NCBI GenBank assembly: GCA_963969495.1
Contig: OZ018327.1
Span: 31,131,175 to 31,195,174, forward strand
From: Ceratothoa steindachneri
Lineage: Eukaryota; Arthropoda; Malacostraca; Isopoda; Cymothoidae
DNA length: 64,000 nt
Direction of reading: 5' to 3'
Position numbers and translations under genes: made by a program. The notes beneath the pieces were generated by a model, which was not told the origin of the DNA, searched no databases, and saw nothing but the letters and a program-made list of their open reading frames with translations. Position 1 is the stretch's first letter. The number at the start of each line of letters is the position of its first letter. Positions 48,201 to 60,200 of this stretch are shown here, piece by piece.

Positions 48201-51200
48201 CTCCAACCACAAACAAACACGTGGCTTCAGAACTGAATGGATGTCAAAAGTGAATGAGATAGTAAAAAGAGGAGTGGGCTGAAGGAGCAAGAAGTCTTTG
48301 GATTTGGGGCACAATATAATCTTGTCTGGCGAATCAAGGTTTGCTCAATTTTCAGACAGTGGGTGGTCATGGATTTAGAGATTACCCACCTCAGAACTTT
48401 GACAAACAGGTCACAACCAACGGTGAAACAAAGTGGCTTTTCTCTTATGATGTGGAGAGTAATTTGGAATGACGATTCGGAAAAACATTACCATTCTTAA
48501 GGAGGGACTTCTACCAGTGTTTTCAAGTGGACACGATTTTTTTTTTTCTTTAATGGGGCTCTGTTATACAGCGGGAAAAAAAGCAAAAGAATGGGAGGAC
48601 CAAAGCGGCATCTAACGACTTTCTTGGTCGAGACAGTCCGACATGAACCCAATAAAGCAAGTTGAATCTCATAACAGGAATTTTAGGCCGAGGCGAGTTG
48701 CAGCTTTAAAAGTAGCTAAAATCCATAAAGTACAAGGTACCCTTAAAGTCTGGACACGAAATATAATTATCTCCTCGTTCACCAGACCTTGCCCCTATTG
48801 ACTTCTTTCTCTGGGGTATGCTAAAGGTGTATTCAATGAAAATTTAAGATACGAAACCCCTGAGGAAACAGTGCATCGTAAATGAATATGCTCAAATTGA
48901 CGGAAATTTCGAGTTAATGCATCAGGTGAATCTCAACAAGCGCACCGAACTTGGCGTCACAAAATGAAGGAAACCACATTGAAGATGTTATTAATATTTC
49001 CATTAAATAAGTGTAGTTCGAATTTTATTAAATGAAAATATGCATTTTGCCTGTGTCCAGACTTTGGGGACACCCTTTATTATTAATGTACTTGAATTGC
49101 ACAAAATGTATTTCATTCTTTATCTTTACAAATAAAGGTATTTCAGTATTTAACTAGGAGGCTATTTACTTCTCGTATGTCTGTAAATAAGGTCGGAATT
49201 AGGGTGTGGCGAAAGATGACAAACATGTGGGTTCCATCTATGTACATATGTCGGTATATGTTGCTGATGACCTGATAGTGGTGGCTGAGAGTGAGAGAGA
49301 TTTGGAAATAATGATCCAATTTTTTGAAAAGGTCGTGAAAGAAGCGGCTTAAAAGTGAATGAAGGAAAAAGTAATGTATTTAATGGCATTCGGGAGTGAG
49401 AATAAGGTGGGGTGTGAGATCCGAGTCTGTAGTGTTACCCTTGAATAGGTGCGAAGTTTTAAGTATCTAATATGTATCGTGATTGAGGGTGATACAGATG
49501 AAGCAGTGTGCGACCACAACGTTTTAAATGGTAGGATAGTCTCAGGGTCGATTAGAGCATTAGTAAATGGCAAAGGTTTGAGTGTGGAATGTGTGAGGCG
49601 GCAGCATGAGAGTATGCTGGTGGCAACAGTGGTGTGGGAAAGTGAGACTATGGTATGGATGGAAAGATCTCGAGCGAAAACACTGGAAACGACAACTTGA
49701 GAGAGATGTTTGGTGTGTGATAGGTGGGGAGAGTGAGCAACGACTGGGTACGAGGGTTTTTATGCTGCGAATGTGGTTGTGACAGTGTTCTGAGGTGGTA
49801 TGAATGGACATGTAAGAAGCACGTTTCAGGTCCCATTCCAATTAAGCAATGTGGGTGGGTGTCGCTTACTTTCGCACGTATCGCAGTAGGCTCGGACGGA
49901 GTGACGATCTGCGTTGTAAACCGAATGAGAGACGGACTCCTCGGATGTCTGCTTGGGGCAGTCCTCTGTATCGTGAAGATCAAAACAGTCGCAGATGTCG
50001 CAGAAGAGGCGAGGAGCAACTGCTCGCACGCTCCTCGGGCCGTTCCTGCAAAAGGAAGCGTTGCCATGACAATGAACGAGCTTTTTCACAGCAATGGACC
50101 AAACAGCTAAGAGGGGAACCCCCTTTCGAGGTACAAAGACCCCCATCTTAGGACGACCCCACACTGACGATTGAAATGGAGAACTTACATGTTCGCCTTT
50201 TGATCATCCGGAAGATTCCCCGACTGCAAAATCTCGACCTTCGTCTCGAGGTCTTCCTTCTTCTTCTGCAGGTCCACTATGACCGAGTTGAGGAAGTCCA
50301 GCTGCCCCTCGTACTGGTCCCGCTCTTGCTTCAGTTTAGCGACATATTCGTCTGAGGATCAAGATTCTCCATCAGTTGTGGAAGATGGGAAGAATGCAGC
50401 TCTGCTAAAGCAATGGCAAAGATTTAAAGGTGTTCTTTCACTCAATACAGTCCCACCTCACATTTGCTTATGCACACTGACCGCTCTTACCAGTAACCTT
50501 CATTACAAGGCATCCATCAGACCAACCATACCTTTCAAGACATCGGTAAAACCAAACATACCTTTTAAGTCATTGGTCAAGCCAACCATACCTTTCAAGG
50601 CATCGGTTAAACCGACCATACCTTTCAAGGCATCGGTTAAACCGACCATACCTAACAGAATAACCATGCCTTAAAAGGCATCTGTCAAACCAACCATACC
50701 TTCCAAGGCATAGGTCAAACCAACCATACCTATTAAGTCATTGGTCAAACCAACCATCCCTTACGAGGGGCGGTCAATAAGTTTTGCAATTCGGATATAA
50801 GGAAACGAGATATGAGGAAAAGTGTTTTATTATTTTTCAATATAACTACCCTCGACTTCAATGCACTTGCGCCACTTGTCCCTGAGGCTTCGAATTCCCG
50901 ACAACCAGAAATCTCCTGACTGCTGTTAAATCCACTCCTGGGCGGCGAGCTTGACATCTTCATCGTCCCCAAACCGGCGTCTACGCAGTGCAGCCTTGAG
51001 CTGGTGGAATAAAAAGTAGTCGCTACGGGCCAGATCTGGACTGTAGAGGGAAAGGTTGAGCTCCTCGAATCCGCACTCGCACAGGGCAGCTTGTGCAACT
51101 CTGGCCTTGTGGACTTCGACGACGCTGAAGTCGATCATGGGGCGTGAGGTTTCTAGGGACGCAACGGGCAGTGACCTTGGTCATGGCCAAATTGTCGTGG

Positions 51201-54200
51201 ATGATGTTCATAACACTTCCATATGATATTCCAAGTTCTCGCTCGATTTCTTCGACCTTCACCCGTCGATTTTCGAGGATCATCCTTTTCACCGTTGGTC
51301 ACGTCTGACGGGGGTCATCTTCAAGGGACTCACGACCATGGCGGAACTCCCTTAGAAATGGTTGCATAAGAAGGGGCGGTGTCGGTGTACACTGCAACCA
51401 TGTATTTCTTTTGCATTCTTGCCTTCCTTGGTCAAAAATTTGATCACTGCGCGGTGCTCAACCTTCTCCATTGTTGAAATCTTTGTGACTGACGATCTGC
51501 GATCAGCTACTGCTTCTTAAATAGACGAGGCAGGAGCGTGCGGCTGCAGGTCCTGACTTGTCATACCTTGTCCTAACACCCACACAAACAGCCATCCCCC
51601 TTCTGTTTGGTCCTACCGATTCGCAAAATTTATTGACCGCCCCTCGTACAAGGTCTAAGTCAAACCAACCATACCTTTCAAGGCATCGGTCAAACCAACC
51701 ATACTTTTCAAGGCATCGGTCAAACTAACCATACCTTACCTTACAAGGTATCTGCCAAACCAATCATACCTTTCAAGGCACCGGTCAAATCAACCATACC
51801 TTTCAAGACACCGGTCAAATCAACCATACCTTTCAAGGCACCGGTCAAATCAACCATACCTTTCAAGGCACCGGTCAAATCAACCATACCTTTCAAGGCA
51901 CCGGTCAAACCAACCATACTTTTTAGGTCATCGGTAAAACCAACCATACCTTACAAGGCTTCGGTCAAATCAACCATACCTTACAAGGCCTCGGTCAAAC
52001 CAACCATACCTTTCAAGGCACCGGTCAAACCAACCATACTTTTCAAGGCATCAGTCAAACCAACCATACTTTTTAGGTCATCGGTCAAACCAACCATACC
52101 TTACAAGGCTTCGGTCAAACCAACAATACCTTACAAGGCCTTGGTCAAACCAACCATACCTTACAAGGCCTCGGTCAAACCGACCATACCTTACAAGGCA
52201 TCGGCCAAACTGACCATACCTTACAAGGCCTCGGTCAAACCAACCATACCTTACCTTACAGGGTATCTGTCAAACCAACCATACCTTACCTTACAGGGTA
52301 TCTGTCAAACCAACCATACCTTACCTTACATGATATCTGTCAAACCAACCATACCTTTCAAGGCACTGGTCAAACCAACCATACCTTTCAAGGCACTGGT
52401 CAAACCAACCATACCTTTCAAGACCCTAGTCAAACCAACCATACTTTTCAAGGCATCGGTCAAACCAACCATACCTTACAAGGCATGTTAAAACAACCAT
52501 ATCTTTCTACTCTCGCAGTGATAATGGAGGCAAAGGACACTAGTTAATATTGTTAGTATATAGGCAAGGCCACGCTGTTCAGAGGTATGGGTACCAGTGT
52601 TCTTAAAGTAATGTTAACTATCAAGGGCTCCTGGTAGTTTGGTCAGAGCTTCCACTACCAGCGCCCAGTATTTGATAGTAGGTAAATTGCGCCATCTGTC
52701 TCTCGGATCGTGGACCAGATCCCCACGACCGGATGAAATATGCATTAAGATTAGAATGACAATCGTTGAATAGCCCAAAGGCACCAGGGGAGATGGTCCA
52801 TGTTTTTCCGGGGGAGTTGGGTATTATTGCGTTTTGACCCCAACCAGCGATCATAATACCCTTCGTAATTCCGCATCAGGACTATGTAGATATGAGTACT
52901 CCCATAGGGGATTCTAGTACTCCATTTCAGGGTATGTGGATATGAGTACCACCATCGGAGACACTAGTACTCCAAGTCAAGGGTGTGGATACTAGTACTC
53001 AACCGGTAGGGATCACATGTCAGAAAAGAAGCGTTGGGGGGGGGGGGGAGAGACTTACTTGAGTCACCGGATCCGATATCAACAAGAGCGATCTGTTCCT
53101 TCAAGGTCTTGACCTCCCCCTCCAGTTTCCTTTTCTCGCTCTCAAGGCCGAGAACCTTGAGTCGCAACTCGGCTAACTGCGTCTTCTCCACTCCTTGGCT
53201 GTTCTCCTTCTCTCTGCACTTGGCGAGGTCGGATTCGCGTTGCTGCCTGACCTCCGCCAGTTGATCTTGCAGAGAAACCACTTCCTCCACCAGGTTGCCC
53301 TTCTCCGCCTCCAACTCGCCGACCCTCTCGCTGTGGCTGCTCCGAAATGGGGGGAGGGAGGGGCATTAAAGAAGGGGGAGACGACAAAAGGACCTAAAAG
53401 TAGTAGCCACAGGACCCACAGTAAAGTGGTGAAGATGGAAGTGAAAATGTGTGGAAAATATATGGCTGCTGTTCCTAGTGTGGGTGTTGAGGCCAGGAAG
53501 GCACACAATCCTCTAGAAGTCAGCTGCAGCATGGTTGCCTATACTACATCCACACCCTGTTGCGAAGGAGTCAACAGAAACCCACAAACACGCAGTAATA
53601 ACCAAAAACTCAAAAAAAAAGTAAAGGATAAAATGTTAAAAGAAATCATCAATTTCCTTTTCCCGCAGGGTGTAGTTAATTTTGCAACCCAATTGCATGC
53701 ATAGAGAGTCGACTGGCTTCCAACAGACTGCATTTTGCGATGTGTATGCCACACCATTACAAAACACCAAATTCTAGCTACTACTATAACAAGATTACCC
53801 CAAAATAACACAACAATCCCCAATATCCTAAAAATAGGACACAAGAGTGTGCATAATTATACCAATATTTGTAGGGTGTCCTATTTAAAGGACACTCATA
53901 TTATTCCTGCATTAAAAAAAAAAATCCCTCATTCATTCATTTTGAGACTTATTTTTAAGAATGTTATAATTTATATAAAAAAAACAAAACTAAAAATGTG
54001 TTGATAAGTACCATTTTTCCTTAGGGCAAATATTTTGTTATACATTGCCATAACATCTTCAACTCCTTTCCCTACAGAGTAGGAGCAGTGTACATCAACG
54101 CTATTTTTCATACACTTTGCCTACAACAATCGGATTCATCCTCATGGAGTTCTTGCATTCTTCCACCCTCAAATACCTTACAACACCGCCACCAGACCTA

Positions 54201-57200
54201 TTCTATAACACAATCACTACCACGTTTTAGCATATCGCGACTATATCACGTACTTTAGCTGCTTCGAACACACCATTTTGCATCAGTTGTAGAGCTTCAA
54301 ACACGCCCCCTTGTATCAGCTGTAGAGCTTTAAACTCGAACCCCTTGCATCAGCTGTTAGGCTTCGAATACGCCCCCTTGTATCAGCTGTAGAGCTTCGA
54401 ACACGCCCCTTGCATCAGCTGTAGAACTTCAAACACGCCCCCTTGCATCAGTTGTAAGGCTTCGAATACGATCCATTGCACAGCTGTACAGCTTCAAACA
54501 CGCCCTCTGCATCAGCTGTACAGCTTCAAACAGGCCCTCTTGCATCAGCTGTAGGGCTTCGAACACGCCCCCTTACATCAGAGCTGTAGTGCTTCAAACA
54601 CGCCCCCTTACATCAGCTGTAGCGCTTAAAACACACCTGCTTGCAACAAATCGGCTCCAAGCACACCTATTATTCATGATACCTCCATCTCTCACACATT
54701 TGCTCAGTAGGCGAATCCAGTGATTGGGTGCTTTATTGCCCCCAACACCCGAAGTTGTATCCATCTGGCCCCAAAGCCTGCAGGGAGGATGTGTGGCTAT
54801 ATATCTTCTACACCGCTCACCTCTTACAAAACTCACCCTAAATCCTCTCGAACTGTTCAGAATTGTTCCTCACTCAAAAAAACACTCACCCGTACATTTT
54901 GCTATTATCCTCTCTTGCAGTCCACCACTCACACACCTTCATACAAACCCTCCCTCATCGTTAATGGGAACTTTCGGCATTTCTTTTAAATATTTCAGTT
55001 CCTCAGTCGATATGAAGCATTACATTGGCGACCCTTGACATAATGGACATCTAAAGATTTCAAGAGCCTATTATCATCAGCAAGTGAGCCTTAAACACTG
55101 AAAAATAGGGCATTTGATCCCCTGCTTTACTTAAATAACCTAATAAATACCCAACCAAATAATTGAGACCCAAAACAAAAGGGGTAGTGTATCTTCTCAC
55201 CTTAGACAAATAAATTAAGAACACTGGTTTCCTTTCCAGCACTTGCATGGGGAAGAATACAAGGTATCAGTTTTGGGATGATTAGTAAAGGATAGGGTAA
55301 TCACCCTCAGGATATGTGATTAAGTTTTAATAATAAATTACTCAAGATATGCATTCATAATATTATGAAGATTGCAGATTGAGGTATAGGTAAAACGGTA
55401 ACCTGTGATACTATGCAACGATATTGTCGAAGGGATTACTTGTACAATGTTAATCAACTAAAATACATATTTGGGAAAGATTGTTAAATTTGTACAACAC
55501 AATAGTGCATTGAGTTTACAACTTTGTCTAACTACATGTTAAAATGCTACTTTCTAACCTTGAGAATCAGGAATAATGGTGGTCTTATGAAAATACAAAG
55601 TAATTTAAGCAAACAGAGCATTCTCAAACTCCATATAGCAGACAAATACAGTTGGATTTCAGGGCACACAAATCGGTACAAGCAATGTGCTGCCACTGGG
55701 GTAAAAAAAATATATATATATCTCCAATGTTTGGACCAGAAAATACAAATGGGAAGAAAGGTGGCTGGTGGCAAAGCGAGCGAATGGACACAAGGAAACT
55801 TACCTCTTTTTGAGGGCTTCGGTCGAAGCTTCTAAATGTATCTTGGCTTGATGAGTGGCGTTTTCCAAAACCGCTGTAACCCGCTGTAGTTCGGCATTCT
55901 GCTTTTCAAGGAGGCTCATCTTGTCGAGTTGTAGCCGAACATTGGCCAAGTCCTCTGAGAGCGTCTGTTTGTCTCGTTGCAACTCCTCAATGATGCACGA
56001 CTGAGATTTGCTCTTTTGCTCTACATCTTCGACGTTTTTCTGCGACTTCGTCTCCAATTTGTGAATTTGGGTCGTCATTTGCTCCGTCTCTTTCGTCGCT
56101 CGAGAAAACTCGGCTTCCAGTGACTCCTTCTCACTCTTCAACTGCGATACTTCAGCCTCCAGCACTCTGAGGGCGTCGAGCTCCTTTATAAGGGACTCAT
56201 TCCGTTCCTTCAGCTCTTTCATTTTGCCCTCGACACTTTTCAGATCACCTTCATGTATGTTCTTTTGTCGCTCGAGTTCAATGTTCTTCTGGCGGAGTTC
56301 TTTTAGTCCTTCTTCGTGCCCTTCCTGACTCTTCATGGAAAGGTCCCACTTCTCCTCCAAGACCTAAGGAAAAAATTTTTTTACCGACGTGGAAAGGCAT
56401 TTCCCACTGCAGAAGCAGTTCACGCCACTCTTTTAAGAATCACTTGCCTAGCTCACTCACAGCAGCAAGGAGCTATACTTCACCTTCAATTTGGCGACGT
56501 CCTCCTCCAAATGCTGCTTTTCTGCTTCAAGTGTGTCCTTCTCTTCTTGAACTTTTCCCAAACGCTCTTCGAGGGAGTTCAGCTGATTCTGGCTTTCGTC
56601 CCTGTCCAAGACAAGAATTAGATGCGATAGCACATCCACTTTCACCCACGGTCAAACACACAAATACCATTATTTTAGAGCGAGAGAGACCTCATCTGGT
56701 TTATTCCATGCCAAGTGGACCAATTTTGGGAACGCTTCCCGGTTGACCCTATCAGAGTTTGCTCTAGTTTTGCTGAGACATTCCTTTTTAGTTTTAGTTT
56801 TATATCTTTTACAATTCTCTCACTAAGACTCTCCAAACAACGCCTACTCTGTCCACCACATTAGCGGCCAAAGCTTTTTTTCCATTTTAATCTCCCAAGC
56901 AGTCGGAGGGAGCAGGTCACCTGATACCGGTGAGCTATTATCATTTAGTCACCATTCCATAACAGGAAGCTCGACATCTAGAAAAATTTGTTTCTAGAGT
57001 CACTTTTTAATGTAGAATTCGAAAATCAGGTCAGAGCTGTAGGATTTAGTACTTTTTCAAAATAAATTGCCAAAAGTGGGTCCAAATTAGGTTCGGATTC
57101 AAGGTGTTAATTTTAAAATATCCTAACTCTGGATATGGCTAACACAGTGAATTCACATTGCTTCAGGTCGACTGTGTGGTGGATTAATTGTGGTCAGGAT

Positions 57201-60200
57201 TCCACATTAACCTTAGATATACCAAAGACAGTGAAAATCAATTATTGAAAAAAAGGACAAAAACTAAGTGCCTCTCTTCCCGAAAGTGGAAGGAAAATCA
57301 GCATACTTTAGGCCTCAAAAAGTGAAACGAAGAATTTTAATGAAATAATAATACCAATTATTGAATACTAGTCCTGCCCAGTAATGGTGGTGGCCTTGAT
57401 GCACGCCAACCCCACCATGTGGATAGGCAATTCATGATGATGTCACACAAGTGGTGAAGAGTCCTTAAATAGATCCAGAAATGTCCTAAGTCAGAGAATT
57501 CAGTAAAAAGCGTCGCCGAGGTGACATTGACGACCCTTGTGGCCCCCAAAAGGGCTGTGAGGTATAGCTAGGGCAACACTACCAGAGCAGAAACGAAACA
57601 CTCCTACAAAATGACCACACTACTCAACTCCAATTGACATAAAGGTCAACAAAACCACACAACAATCAACATAGCTCCTCCCAACACTGTCTGACAGACC
57701 TTTGGAGAAACCTGGCGCCACACTCACAGCTCCCCAACCTCTTCTTAGGGGGCTACTTCAATGCCTACCACAACACTACTCTCACATGAAGACTAACCAA
57801 AGGTCACCACAATCATCAAACAAATTCACTTATTAAACATACTAAATAGAAACAAACAAACATCCCCCAACAACTCCCTGCTCCCCTCACTTCCACACTA
57901 AAACTACCTGGTATATCTACCATCACTCCAATCCTCAACACATTTCAATTAATCCAAGGTTTTCTCCCTTAATCTCTCAAGGAGTCGGAGGGAGCAGGGA
58001 CGCCGTCTGCTCCCGAGAGCAATGCCATAACAGCCCTAACAAAACAGACACCAACTACCAGAGCCAAGTGGAATGAATAAACAAGACAGAAAACACCCTA
58101 TCCACTTCACACTCTAGCAATTCCCTTCCTTCTACCAAGCACTCTCACACCTCACTGTAGCAGTTTGAGTTTTTAGGTAGGAGTTCGCCTCTCCTGACCT
58201 ATGTAGATCCCTAATCCCTTTCTTCTTTTTCAGGGTATCTGGGAGGAGGAAGTGGATGGAAGGGGGAGGCACTGATCCGAGTGAGGGACCCGATGGACTT
58301 CCATCGTGCCCCCATCCATCTCCTCCTCCTCCCCGAGGAATATTTTACAGCAGTTATTGAAAGACGGTGGAAGTGTAAGATTGTTGACGTTGATAGATTG
58401 GCTAGAGTGAACTAGTGTGAACAAGAAGCGGAGTTGGAACACAAAGCAAGGTACGAGTATGTATGAGTGAGAAATGTGTGTGTGTATATATGAGCTAGGG
58501 AAGGGGGATATGTAACACCCTTGAGAAAGAAAGCAGGGGGTAATTCCCCCCCCCCTTTCAGCTCCTAAAATCCCGCTTCCCTCGTCTCGGAATAAGAAAC
58601 ACCAAAGTCTTCAAGTGTAGAGCTCTAAAGCACCACTGCATGGTGCAATTTGTGGTTGCGACAGTCATTCCCTGATCCTTCTCGATAGAGAGCACACCAG
58701 CACCAACTAGGGTTACTGTGAACAACCCTTTCCCCTTTTAGTGCTTCAGAGAGAGAGAGAGAGAGAGAGATAACCACGCCTGTGCCTCTCTGCCTCTAGT
58801 ATCGATTTATATTGAAAGTGTACAGAGAATTTGGGGCTATCGTTTTGTTTCATTGTATATATTTAATTATATAAGAAACTCACAAAGTAGCGCGTGAGTA
58901 GAGCAATAAATCCCACAGGAAAATGAAAGGCGGATTCCAAGTACTTTCAAACTTGTTCAGTACATTATCAAGGAATCTGCCTTTCATTTTTTAATTAAAT
59001 TTTTTGCATATTTAATTATATATACAATGCATTTTTCTTTATCAATATTTACTGTATTTGTGCTTTATGCGGATATTCGCTCGGGTTGGTAATTGTATTC
59101 GGTGGTGGGGTCGCTCGGGTTGGTAATGGCATTGGGTGGTGGGGTCGCTCGGGTTGGTAATTGCATTGGGTGGTGGGGTCGCTCGGGTTGGTAATTGCAT
59201 TGGGTGGTGGGGTCGCTCGGGTTGGTAATTGCATTGGGTGGTGGGGTCGCTCGGGTTGGTAATTGCATTGGGTGGTGGGGAATTATATTTTGTAATAAAA
59301 AAAAATAATTATCAGTCTCTTTCGGCCTCCTTTCAATTTAACGGGAGTCTCGAGCGAGTAAGCGGACACTAGTGGCGAGTGGTTACCATGACTACCCGCA
59401 TCACCACCACAATCCACCAGGCAAGCAAGAAATATATCCCCCAAGGACAGAAAACGCTTCAATACAAACTTTACACCGGACACAACCTCACGAAAGAAAG
59501 ACTCAAACAAAACAAAAAAACACCACAACCCAACAAATCCTAAACAGAAGAATCGATACTTTCATCTCCACCAAACGACAAGAAAACTGAAAATCAATCC
59601 ATCACAAAATAAACATCCAAACTCTGGCGAACTAACAAGAATTCACACCAAACTCCCCACCAGACAACAAAATCCCGAGACATTGCTAAGTCCTCGAACA
59701 GAGCACAAGGAGCCATCCTCTCTCACAATCTCTTCATGGATGGCATCCGCCTCTCCACTACCCAAATAGTCCGACTAAACACATCTACGCAGATGAATTA
59801 TCCATCACATCTCAATCTACCTCCGAACCCACAGCTTCCAGGAACTTAAACAGGTTTCTACAACTCCTCCAAAACGGCTTCACGCTAAACAGAACAGTCA
59901 CTCTTTACCGTTGACTTAAAATAATCAAACTATCACACAAATATCTTTCCCCATGGCAAACTTCTCCCACTTAACTCTCAACTCACACCTCTTGGTGTTA
60001 CCCTCGACTCACAAGTAAAACACATCCTCGAAAGCCTTGTCCAAAATCAACACCACAACACTAACAAACACCAACTTTGGATAACACAAAGACACCCTCA
60101 CAATCCCATACAGACGTCCGCACGACACTGAAGCAGGCATACCCAGCCTGGGCACCAACCATATCTAACACACATCTACACAGGATATAACAAGTGCCCT

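Noticed and set aside
49826..50164. 112-codon minus-strand frame as a single small zinc-knuckle gene
   Set aside because: Its first third is intron. The zinc-knuckle part is an exon of CLIP with AG/GT borders and matching phases.
51649..52505. Regular 30-bp repeats as a possible CRISPR array
   Set aside because: The units are directly adjacent with no unique spacers, and the genome is eukaryotic. It is a minisatellite.
58939..58971. Hammerhead-ribozyme-like CTGA...GAAA words on the minus strand
   Set aside because: The core reads CTGAACA instead of CTGANGA, and the stems do not fit a hammerhead fold.
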